A stretch of DNA of 9,961 bases from NCBI GenBank assembly GCA_964524965.1, contig CAZGDY010000058.1:1-9961 (forward strand), in the 5' to 3' direction. Made by a program: the position numbers and the translations under genes. Positions 1-6,768 of the stretch are shown here, piece after piece. The notes beneath the pieces were generated by a model. That model worked only from the letters and a program-made list of their open reading frames with translations, was not told the origin of the DNA and did not search any database. Position 1 is the stretch's first letter; the number at the start of each line of letters is the position of its first letter. The stretch is from Kmv34 sp964524965 (GTDB lineage Bacteria > Aerophobota > Aerophobia > Aerophobales > B3-G15).

Positions 1-244
1 ATAAATCAGCCCAGGGTAGAGACCCTCCAGCCTTCTCAATTACTTTTTTCACAGAAAAGTTCTCCGGTATTTTGTAGTACCCAGGGTTCTTTACCGCTCC
101 ATAGATTTTTACTCTTATCAATGGGGGAGGGGGCAAAGGAGGTTCGGCAGGTTTTTCTCTCAAGAACTTTATCCCCAGACCTACAGCGAAAGCACTAACT
201 ATAAGGAGAAGAATTAATTGTTCTTCTCTTCTCATATTCCACAT
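1..244 (-). CDS. ComEA-like SLBB-domain membrane-anchored protein, N-terminal part (runs off the left edge)
   Basis: About 80 N-terminal residues are visible. Numbering from the ATG at 235-233, residues about 7-24 form one hydrophobic segment (an uncleaved anchor or signal peptide), residues 29-38 are a proline-rich linker, and from about residue 40 an SLBB (soluble-ligand-binding beta-grasp) domain begins with the pattern IYGAVKNPGYY, ending in AGG then ADL at the edge. This order matches the N-terminus of ComEA, the competence DNA receptor that binds double-stranded DNA outside the membrane. The helix-hairpin-helix DNA-binding part that would prove ComEA lies outside the window, so an SLBB-only protein is possible. 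Start: an in-frame ATG at 244-242 overlaps the leuS stop as TGATG, suggesting translational coupling; the ATG at 235 is the alternative. Neither has a well-spaced Shine-Dalgarno site. It directly follows leuS and probably shares its transcript. Confidence 0.72.
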   Translation of the reverse strand, partial: MWNMRREEQLILLLIVSAFAVGLGIKFLREKPAEPPLPPPPLIRVKIYGAVKNPGYYKIPENFSVKKVIEKAGGSLPWADL

Positions 245-1136
245 CAATCTACTACAATGTTTATAAGTTTTCCGGGGATATAAATTATTTTTTGGATGGA
301 TTTGTTTTGGGTATATTTTTTCACTTTATCTCGGTTTAAAACCTTTTCCTCTATTACTTCTTTTTTTTCCTGAGGGGAAATTATGAGTTTGTCTCTTAGT
401 TTTCCATTTATCTGAATTATTAAGGTTATTTTTTCACTTTTTAAGAAAGATTTTTTATATTCTGGCCACTTTTGGTGAGATAATTCTTCTTGGTAACCCA
501 TTTTATCGGCCAGTTCTTGAGTTAGATGTGGGGCAAAAGGGTAAAGAAGTAAAATCAATATCTGAAGAGCTTCTCCAAAAATGCCACTTTCTTTTTCCGG
601 ATAACGATAAAGATAATTGACCAGTTCCATAAGAGAGGCTAAAGCTGTATTAAAACGGAAACGTTCTTCAATATCCTGAGTTACCTTTTCTATAGTTTTG
701 TGAATAATTCTTTGCAGCTCTTTTTCTTTACCTTTTTTTTCTTCCTGGTAGATATCTTTTAACTCATCTTTCCAATTCTTAGCTTGCCTGGTTACCAATT
801 TCCATACGCGCAAAAGAAATCTATTTACCCCTTCTAACCCTTTCTTTTTCCACTCAAGGTCAGCCTCAGGTGGAGCAGCAAAAAGAATAAAACCTCTGAG
901 AGTATCAACTCCGTACTGATCAATTATTGGGCTAGGTTCAACTGTATTTCCTTTTGACTTAGACATCTTTGCTCCGTCTTTGACAACCATTCCTTGCGTG
1001 AAAAGTCTAGTAAAAGGCTCTTTTATCTTCAATAAACCAATATCTCTTAATGCTTTAGTAAAAAAGCGGGAATAAAGCAGGTGAAGAATAGCATGTTCAA
1101 TTCCCCCTACGTATTGGTCTACGGGCATCCAATAAT
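244..1136 (-). CDS. leuS: Leucyl-tRNA synthetase, C-terminal part (second half of a gene split by an assembly gap)
   Basis: This is the 3' half of leuS, which charges tRNA-Leu with leucine in the cytoplasm. It carries the class I KMSKS signature (KMSKSKGN, residues 576-580 of the merged protein), then the helical anticodon-binding domain and the C-terminal domain (IQINGKLRDKL region), ending with TGA at 246-244. The reading frame is open up to the N gap and continues as WMPVDQYVGG, the same residues that end the other half. The Met at 1128 is an internal residue of LeuS, not a start: no ribosome binding site precedes it, and the catalytic HIGH motif lies across the gap. Joining the halves at the duplicated 55 bp gives 816 residues, normal for a bacterial LeuRS. 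The stop codon overlaps the possible start of the next gene (TGATG). Confidence 0.95.
1082..1136 (+). repeat. 55-bp contig-end duplicate, copy 1 (assembly artefact)
   Basis: These 55 bases are identical to 1237-1291. They abut the N run on its left side and code for the same LeuS residues around MPVDQYVGGIEHAIL. A terminal overlap of this length is what a de Bruijn assembler leaves when contigs end at a k-mer of 55. It is not a biological repeat. Confidence 0.93.
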
Positions 1137-1236
1137 NNNNNNNNNNNNNNNNNNNNNNNNNNNNNNNNNNNNNNNNNNNNNNNNNNNNNNNNNNNNNNNN
1201 NNNNNNNNNNNNNNNNNNNNNNNNNNNNNNNNNNNN
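1137..1236. other. Assembly gap: 100 Ns
   Basis: There are exactly 100 undetermined bases, the conventional placeholder for a gap of unknown size. The gap lies inside leuS. Because both sides carry the same 55 bases, the true gap is inferred to be minus 55: the contigs overlap and nothing is missing. Confidence 0.98.
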
Positions 1237-1291
1237 TGAAGAATAGCATGTTCAATTCCCCCTACGTATTGGTCTACGGGCATCCAATAAT
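1237..1291 (+). repeat. 55-bp contig-end duplicate, copy 2 (assembly artefact)
   Basis: Exact copy of 1082-1136, starting at the first base after the N run. The offset between copies is 155 bp. Deleting 155 bp (the Ns plus one copy) restores a continuous leuS frame. Confidence 0.93.
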
Positions 1292-2849
1292 CTATTTCCT
1301 GAGAATCAAAGGGTAAGTTTTCTCTTTTTAAGCTGGTGTACCTGAGAAAATACCAGGAGGAATCAACAAAAGTATCCATGGTGTCAGTTTCTCTTTCCGC
1401 TTTTTCTCCACAGGTGGGACAGCGACACTCAAGGAAAGATTTTACCTTTTTAAGGGGAGAACCTCCCTTGCCCGTGATTTCCACATCAAAGGGAAGCTCT
1501 ATCGGAAGGTCTTTCTCGGGCACAGGAACAACTCCACATTTTGGACAAAAGATAATGGGGATGGGAGTTCCCCAGTAGCGTTGACGGGAAATACACCAGT
1601 CCCTCAACTTATAATGGATTTGAGAAGAGCCTATTTGCTTTAACCTCATCCATTCACTCATTTTTTTTCTGGCTTCTTGGCTGAATATTCCGTTAAATTG
1701 AGCAGAGTTCACCATTTTTCCTTCTCCTAAATAAGCCTCTTTTAAATTTTCTCCTGAGGGGTTTTTATCAGAAGGAAAAACTACTGCTCTAATTGGAAGG
1801 TTATATTTGAGGGCAAACTCAAAATCTCGTTCATCATGAGCAGGAACAGCCATTATAGCTCCAGTGCCATACCCCATTAATACATAATTTGCTATCCAGA
1901 TAGGAATTTTTTCGTTATTAACAGGGTTGATAGCCCAAAAGGAAGTAAAAATACCTCTTTTTTCTACCTCTCCTTTGATTAACTGTTCTTTCTTCATTTT
2001 TTCAACTTCAGACCGAAGAAAAGAATTATCTTTGACCATTTCTTCTGAGAGGGGATGCGAGGGAGAAAGTACCAGATAAGTAGCTCCAAATATAGTATCC
2101 GGACGGGTAGTATAAACAGGTATTTTTTTTCCATTATCGGCCATCTGGAAATTAATTTGCATTCCTTCGCTTTTTCCTATCCAGTTAATCTGCATTTTTT
2201 TTACCATAACAGGCCAGTTTTCGATATTTTTTATTTCTTCTAATAATTCATCAGCGTAGTTAGTGGTTTTAAAGAACCATTGGTTAAGAGTTTTTTGAAC
2301 AACAGGGCTTTCACAACGATAACAATTTTCATCAATTACTTGTTCGTTAGCTAAGATAGTGCAACAATTAGGGCACCAGTTAGCGGAAGCTTTTTTTTGA
2401 TAGACAAGTCCTTTTTGGTAAAATTTCAGGAAAAACCACTGATTCCAACGATAATAATCTTTATCGCAGGTTATAATTTCTCTATTCCAGTCATACGAAA
2501 GTCCCAATCGTTTAAGCTGAGGACGGAAATTTTTTATGTTATTGTAAGTCCATTCCCGGGGATGTATTCCTTTATTTATTGCTGCGTTTTCCGCCGGAAG
2601 ACCAAAGGCATCAAATCCAATAGGATGGAGAACATTGTAGCCCTGCATTTTCTTATAGCGAGCAATTACATCCCCTATTGTATAATTGCGAACATGACCG
2701 ATGTGGACATCACCAGAAGTGTAGGGAAGCATTTCCAACATGTAGTATTTTTTACCTTTATCAGGGTAGCAGGCAAAAATCTTTTTTTTCTCCCAGTAGG
2801 ATTGCCATTTTTTCTCAATTTTTTGTGGGTTATAAGTTGAATCTCTCAT
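1237..2849 (-). CDS. leuS: Leucyl-tRNA synthetase, N-terminal part (first half of a gene split by an assembly gap)
   Basis: The 5' half of leuS starts at ATG 2849. No other start codon is in frame nearby upstream, and the N-terminus (YNPQKIEKKWQ) fits the family; the ribosome binding site is weak. Visible in order: HIGH motif at residues 49-52; first zinc cluster with Cys159, Cys162/163, Cys176, Cys179; CP1 editing domain with the threonine-rich TTRPDT at 247-252 and AVPAHDERD at 334-342; LRDWCISRQRYWG at 415-427; second cysteine cluster with Cys435, Cys438, Cys475, Cys477, Cys480; and TMDTFVDSSWYF around 490-501. These mark a bacterial-type, editing-competent LeuRS. The frame reaches the N gap after GGIEHAIL and resumes exactly in 244-1136. 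About 100 nt upstream lies tRNA-Thr, with no visible terminator between, so the two are probably co-transcribed. Confidence 0.96.
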
Positions 2850-2952
2850 TTTTTCACATTTATTTAAGGCTGAAGTTTTAATCTCAAGATTGTTGTCGAT
2901 AAGCTTTGTTTTTTTAAAATGTCCTAGTCTTGTCCAGTTTAGTTTTTTTGAA

Positions 2953-3024
2953 AGCCGACGATAGGAGTCGAACCTATAACCTGCTGATTACGAATCAGCC
3001 GCTCTTCCTTTGAGCTACGCCGGC
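2953..3024 (-). tRNA. tRNA-Thr (anticodon CGT)
   Basis: On the minus strand the 72 bases fold into a complete cloverleaf. The acceptor stem is GCCGGCG/CGTCGGC with one G-T wobble. The D stem is GCTC/GAGC, the anticodon stem GCTGA/TCAGC with loop TTCGTAA, and the T arm ATAGG-TTCGACT-CCTAT. The anticodon is CGT, reading ACG (threonine). The discriminator base is T, and CCA is not encoded: the sequence continues TTTC. It sits 20 nt downstream of a strong promoter and upstream of leuS on the same strand. CGT covers only the ACG codon, so other tRNA-Thr genes must exist elsewhere. Confidence 0.96.
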
Positions 3025-3039
3025 ACAGCAACGATACTT

Positions 3040-3068
3040 ATATTATTCAACTCAGAGCGTTATGTCAA
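3040..3068 (-). promoter_or_regulatory. Sigma70-type promoter for tRNA-Thr and probably leuS
   Basis: Minus strand: -35 TTGACA (3068-3063), a 17-bp spacer, -10 TAATAT (3045-3040). The mature tRNA starts 16 bases further on. The -35 hexamer is perfect, the spacer is optimal and the -10 matches at four of six positions. Its -35 lies 13 bp from that of the divergent promoter at 3082-3109. Confidence 0.8.
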
Positions 3069-3081
3069 GAGTTATTTGTAT

Positions 3082-3109
3082 TTGACGAACAGGCGATTTT
3101 TTATACTAT
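3082..3109 (+). promoter_or_regulatory. Probable promoter of the argC-argJ-exporter operon
   Basis: TTGACG at 3082-3087 is followed by an AT-rich stretch with overlapping -10 candidates. TACTAT (3104-3109) gives a 16-bp spacer; TATTAT (3107-3112) gives 19 bp. The first gene starts about 35 bases further on. The exact -10 is uncertain. I see no clear arginine-repressor (ARG box) palindrome, although the AT-rich region makes this hard to judge by eye. Confidence 0.5.
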
Positions 3110-3143
3110 TATACTACAATACAAAAGATAAGAGAGGGAATCT

Positions 3144-3488
3144 ATGCTTTTTCGGAAAAAGAAAAAAAAGGAAAGATTTAGTGAGGAAGACTTCGAGCAG
3201 ATAATCACAGAATATACGAGTTCAATGAAAACTACGATGGGTAAATATCTTCCCCGACGGATGCGAAGAGCCATGAATAAGAATAATAAAGGGTGGGAGA
3301 GTTTATCAGCACCTGAAAAGAAAACACAGATTCAAGAGATTAAACAAAAAGGCTTAAGTAGTTGGTTAGATGAATCCACAGGAGAGGTTCTTGAACAGGT
3401 TTCTTCTTTCGTTTCTGAAACTGCGGTTTTAGAGGAAGAATTGAGAAAAATATTAAAAGAGTTTAAGAAAAAATGGAATATAAAATAA
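3144..3488 (+). CDS. Small charged protein of unknown function, first gene of the arg operon
   Basis: I do not recognise this 114-residue protein. It starts with a very basic stretch (RKKKKK near residues 4-9), and a second basic patch, RRMRRAMNK, lies around residues 38-46. The rest is predicted mostly helical and highly charged, ending in a coiled-coil-like segment (ETAVLEEELRKILKEFKKK). There are no cysteines, no membrane segment and no signal peptide. The ATG has a good ribosome binding site (GAGAGGGA, 3132-3139) and sits just downstream of a promoter, so it is a real gene rather than a chance frame. Its last 16 bases overlap the start of argC, which suggests coupled translation. The basic N-terminus could bind nucleic acid or acidic phospholipid, but that is inference only. 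Confidence 0.72.
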   Translation: MLFRKKKKKERFSEEDFEQIITEYTSSMKTTMGKYLPRRMRRAMNKNNKGWESLSAPEKKTQIQEIKQKGLSSWLDESTGEVLEQVSSFVSETAVLEEELRKILKEFKKKWNIK

Positions 3489-4492
3489 AAGTATCAATAA
3501 TTGGGGCTACTGGATATGCTGGAGCAGAACTGGTGAGGCTTTTATTATCTCACCCAAAAGTTGAAATAGAACTTTTAACTTCAGAAAGCTTTGCCGGGGA
3601 AAAAATCGGTCAGGTTTATCCTGCTATTACCTGTGATATAGTTTGTCAGCATTTAAACCTTAAAAAGATCACTTCTCCTTTTGTCTTTGCTGCTCTTCCT
3701 CACGGAAAGTCTGCTGAGGTAGTAGGTCAGCTATTCGATAATGGAATTAAGGTTGTTGATTTTTCGGCAGATTTTCGCCTGGAAAGCCCTAAAGTTTATT
3801 TTAACTGGTATGGAATTCATCACCCCCGAGAGGATCTTTTGTCTAAAGCTATCTACGGTCTTCCGGAATTTTACAGAGATGAAATAAAACAAGCTATGCT
3901 GGTAGCAAATCCGGGGTGTTATCCTACCTCAGTTATTCTGGCTCTTGCTCCTTTATTTAAAGAAAGATTAATTAAGAAAGAAAGTCTGGTGGTAGATTCT
4001 AAGGCTGGAGTATCAGGAGCAGGTAGAACTCCTACCCGGCAAACTCATTTTCCGGAAGTTAATGAAAATATAAATGCCTATAAGGTTGCAGGGCACAGGC
4101 ATCTTCCGGAAATGCAACAGGAACTCATTAAGATTGCTGAAGATAAAGTGAATCTTACTTTTATTCCCCATCTTATTCCTGTAAACCGGGGTATTCTTTC
4201 TACCTGCTATGCAGATATGGTAAAAAAACTAGATACCCAGGAGATAGTAGATATTTATGCTAAATTTTACAAAGGGGAACCTTTTGTTGAGGTTTTACCT
4301 GTGGGCGAGTTTCCTCATACTAAAGAAGTCCTTTTCTCTAATAGGTGCAGGATTGGGTTAAGTGTTGATAAAAGAACTAATAAAGTGATTGTAATCTCAG
4401 CAATTGATAATTTAGTTAAAGGAGCAGCAGGACAGGCTATTGAAAATATGAACTTGATGTGTGGCTTCCAGGAGGATTTGGGTCTTAAGTAA
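3473..4492 (+). CDS. argC: N-acetyl-gamma-glutamyl-phosphate reductase
   Basis: ArgC reduces N-acetylglutamyl 5-phosphate to N-acetylglutamate 5-semialdehyde with NADPH, the third step of ornithine/arginine synthesis in the cytoplasm. The N-terminal Rossmann motif GATGYAGAELVRLL is at residues 11-24. The catalytic cysteine is Cys149 in NPGCYPTS, and the conserved GHRHLPEM is at 207-214. The C-terminal part returns to the NAD(P)-binding fold with DNLVKGAAGQA. The length of 339 residues is normal for the type 1 (long) family. The start ATG overlaps the upstream small gene by 16 bp and puts the nucleotide-binding motif at the expected distance; its ribosome binding site is weak, consistent with translational coupling. 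argJ follows after 17 nt. Confident family assignment. Confidence 0.97.
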   Translation: MEYKIKVSIIGATGYAGAELVRLLLSHPKVEIELLTSESFAGEKIGQVYPAITCDIVCQHLNLKKITSPFVFAALPHGKSAEVVGQLFDNGIKVVDFSADFRLESPKVYFNWYGIHHPREDLLSKAIYGLPEFYRDEIKQAMLVANPGCYPTSVILALAPLFKERLIKKESLVVDSKAGVSGAGRTPTRQTHFPEVNENINAYKVAGHRHLPEMQQELIKIAEDKVNLTFIPHLIPVNRGILSTCYADMVKKLDTQEIVDIYAKFYKGEPFVEVLPVGEFPHTKEVLFSNRCRIGLSVDKRTNKVIVISAIDNLVKGAAGQAIENMNLMCGFQEDLGLK

Positions 4493-4494
4493 AA

Positions 4495-4512
4495 AAGGAG
4501 AGAAAAATATTG
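4495..4512 (+). promoter_or_regulatory. Ribosome binding site that decides the TTG start of argJ
   Basis: AAGGAG at 4495-4500 lies 9 bases before a TTG at 4510-4512. No ATG occurs in frame at a suitable position, and the family's N-terminal GGLTAPLGF sequence follows within a few residues, so TTG is the start. Confidence 0.8.
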
Positions 4513-5742
4513 ATAGAGATTAAAGGAGGTTTAACGGCCCCTTTAGGATTTAAAGCGTCGGGAGTGTCTTGTGGGATAAAAAAGAGCAAGCTTGACCTTG
4601 CCTTAATTTTCTCTCAATTTCCGGCGGTGGCAACTGGTTTGTTTACCACAAACAAGGTAAAGGCTGCACCGGTTTTGCTTTCCCAAAAAAACCTGGGGAA
4701 AGGGCAGACGCGACTAATTGTAGCTAACAGTGGAAACGCTAATGCTTGTACGGGAGAGCAAGGGTTTAAAAATGCGCAGAAAATGTGTGAAATAGCAGCT
4801 AAAGAGCTTAATATTAGCTCTGAGGAAGTTTTAGTAGCTTCAACCGGAGTAATAGGTAAACAATTACCGATAGATAAGATAGAAAAAGGTATTCAAATGG
4901 CTGCCCAATCTCTTTCTTCTAAGGGGAGTTACCAGGCAGCAGAAGCTATCCTCACAACTGATAAGGGTATTAAAGAAATTGCACTTGAAACAAACATTCC
5001 TGGACAAGGGGGAAAAAAGGTCAGAATGGGGGGAATTGCTAAGGGAGCAGGGATGATAGCTCCAAATTTAGCTACTATGCTTTGTTTTATTACTACTGAT
5101 GCCTGTATAACTCCTGATGCCCTAAAAGAAGCTTTGCAAAAGGCAGTAAATAACTCTTTTAATCAAATAAGCATTGATGGAGATATGAGCACAAACGATA
5201 CAGTAATTATTCTAGCAAATGGTAAAGCTGCTAATAAACAAATTAAAACCTGGAGAAAAAAACCTACTTTAAGAGTAAAAGATGAAAATTTTGAGGAATT
5301 TTGTCAAAATTTAAATTTTCTTTGTCTTTATCTTGCAAAATTCATGGTTAAGGACGGAGAAGGTGCCACTAAGATGTTTGAAGTAAGAGTGGAAGGCGCC
5401 TCTTTTCCTAAGGATGCCCGACGCATAGCGACCTCTGTAGCCAATTCTAATCTGGTAAAAACAGCTATTGCTGGCGCATCACCCAACTGGGGAAGAATAA
5501 TGGCTGCTCTTGGTTCGGCGCACACTAAGATAAAACCAGAAAAAATAGATGTTTTAATTAACAATATTTTAGTTGTTAAAAATGGCCAATCAGCAGGAGA
5601 AGACCTGCTTAAGGTAAGGGAAAGCTTAAGCAGCGAAAAGATAACTATTTTAATCAAACTTAATCAAGGTACGTGTGGAACCAGATTTTGGGGATGCGAC
5701 TTAACGGAAGAATATATAGAAATTAATAAAAAATATGTTTAA
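4510..5742 (+). CDS. argJ: Glutamate N-acetyltransferase / ornithine acetyltransferase
   Basis: ArgJ transfers the acetyl group from N-acetylornithine to glutamate, releasing ornithine and running the acetyl cycle; bifunctional members can also use acetyl-CoA. The precursor cuts itself before a threonine that becomes the nucleophile. That site is visible as Ala188-Thr189 in NLATMLCF, preceded by GGIAKGAGMIAP, giving predicted chains 1-188 and 189-410. The oxyanion-hole region STGVIGKQLP is at 111-120. The C-terminus has the conserved WGCDLTEEYIEIN. Length (410 residues) is usual for the family. It starts at TTG 4510 behind a strong ribosome binding site, 17 nt after argC, so it is co-transcribed. 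Whether it is mono- or bifunctional cannot be read from sequence. argB, argD and an argA-type synthase are not in the window. Confidence 0.97.
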   Translation: MIEIKGGLTAPLGFKASGVSCGIKKSKLDLALIFSQFPAVATGLFTTNKVKAAPVLLSQKNLGKGQTRLIVANSGNANACTGEQGFKNAQKMCEIAAKELNISSEEVLVASTGVIGKQLPIDKIEKGIQMAAQSLSSKGSYQAAEAILTTDKGIKEIALETNIPGQGGKKVRMGGIAKGAGMIAPNLATMLCFITTDACITPDALKEALQKAVNNSFNQISIDGDMSTNDTVIILANGKAANKQIKTWRKKPTLRVKDENFEEFCQNLNFLCLYLAKFMVKDGEGATKMFEVRVEGASFPKDARRIATSVANSNLVKTAIAGASPNWGRIMAALGSAHTKIKPEKIDVLINNILVVKNGQSAGEDLLKVRESLSSEKITILIKLNQGTCGTRFWGCDLTEEYIEINKKYV

Positions 5743-5775
5743 ATTTCTCTTACTTTAATAAAATTTGGATGAGAA

Positions 5776-6768
5776 ATGCAAGCTATACAGGTTGATAATC
5801 TAACAAAAAATTTTAATGGGTTTAAGGCAGTAGATAATCTCTCCTTTGAGGTTAAAGAACAAGAGATATTCGGTCTCTTGGGACCAAATGGAGCTGGGAA
5901 AACCACCACTATTAGAATTTTATCCACTGCTTTAAGAGCAACTAGTGGTAAAGCTAAGGTATGGGGATACGATGTGATAAAAGAGCCTGATAAGGTGAGA
6001 AGGTCCATTGGGATTGTTTTCCAGGACCAGGCTTTAGATGATAGGCTTACCGGAAAAGAAAACCTTGATTTTCACGTTCGTCTTTACGGAATGAAGAGAA
6101 ATTTAAGAAAAGAAAGAATAAAACAAGTGCTTCACTTAGTAAGGCTTTGGAATAAGCGGGATACCCTGGTTAAATATTATTCTGGAGGAATGTGCCGAAG
6201 ACTGGAAATAGCTAGAGGTCTTATGCACTATCCCCGAGTGCTCTTTCTTGATGAACCAACACTGGGTTTAGATGCTCAAACAAGGCACACCATTTGGGAC
6301 CATATCAAGTTATTAAATAAGCAGGAAAAAATTGCTATTTTACTTACCACTCATTATATGGATGAGGCTGACATTCTTTGTGATAAAGTAGGTATAATTG
6401 ATAGAGGAAAGATTTTGGTTAGGGACAGACCAGAGAATCTTAAAAATCTTGTGGCTAAGGATGTAATTTCTATGAAGGTGCCTTCTCCCGAGAAGATGAT
6501 ACAACTTACCTTACCTTTTGAGTGGGTAAGTGGCAGACGAGTAAATGATGATGGGTTAGTTCATCTTGAAGTAAGCAAAGGGGATGAAAGGATACCATTT
6601 CTAATTGATCTTGCTCAAAAAAATGCTTTAAAAGTAGAACTGGTTAATTTGCGCCGACCAACCTTAGAGGATGTCTTTCTCCATTTTACTGGTAAGACGA
6701 TTAGAGAAGAAGAGGGGTCTTCTCGAGAGAAAATAAGTGCTAAAGTAAGGTCATGGAGAAGAAAATGA
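5776..6768 (+). CDS. ABC-2 type exporter, ATP-binding subunit (DrrA-like)
   Basis: This cytoplasmic ATPase powers a two-gene efflux transporter together with the next gene. All nucleotide-binding elements are present: Walker A GPNGAGKT at residues 36-43, Q-loop Gln83 (VFQDQALDD), ABC signature YSGGM at 135-139, Walker B VLFLDE at 155-160 followed by PTLGLD, and the switch histidine His193 in LLTTHYMDEAD. A C-terminal extension of about 100 residues ends in RPTLEDVFLHFTG, the hallmark of the daunorubicin-resistance (DrrA) type of ATPase. Length (330 residues) fits. It starts at ATG 5776, 33 nt after argJ, with a weak ribosome binding site and no convincing promoter in the gap, so it appears to belong to the arg operon. 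The substrate is unknown: DrrA-like members export drugs, lipids or polysaccharides. Confidence 0.95.
   Translation: MQAIQVDNLTKNFNGFKAVDNLSFEVKEQEIFGLLGPNGAGKTTTIRILSTALRATSGKAKVWGYDVIKEPDKVRRSIGIVFQDQALDDRLTGKENLDFHVRLYGMKRNLRKERIKQVLHLVRLWNKRDTLVKYYSGGMCRRLEIARGLMHYPRVLFLDEPTLGLDAQTRHTIWDHIKLLNKQEKIAILLTTHYMDEADILCDKVGIIDRGKILVRDRPENLKNLVAKDVISMKVPSPEKMIQLTLPFEWVSGRRVNDDGLVHLEVSKGDERIPFLIDLAQKNALKVELVNLRRPTLEDVFLHFTGKTIREEEGSSREKISAKVRSWRRK

Noticed and set aside
1119..1128. A second leuS-like gene starting at Met 1128, or a split LeuRS
   Set aside because: The Met is internal (DYWMPVDQ in both copies), no ribosome binding site precedes it, and the duplicate flanks explain the break as an assembly join.
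1336..1578. Plus-strand open frame inside leuS
   Set aside because: Antisense shadow of leuS; no ribosome binding site or recognisable protein.
2055..2881. Plus-strand open frames at 2055-2243, 2397-2840 and 2678-2881
   Set aside because: All lie antisense to the N-terminal half of leuS, overlap one another in different frames and have no family signature.
2850..2952. T-box or other riboswitch ahead of leuS
   Set aside because: Only about 100 nt is available, with no T-box motif and no terminator/antiterminator hairpins.
3010..3204. Plus-strand 64-residue open frame
   Set aside because: It begins inside the antisense of tRNA-Thr, runs through both promoters and overlaps the small gene at 3144 in another frame.
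5328..6008. Minus-strand open frames at 5328-5657 and 5739-6008
   Set aside because: Antisense shadows of argJ and of the exporter ATPase, whose conserved motifs fix the coding strand.
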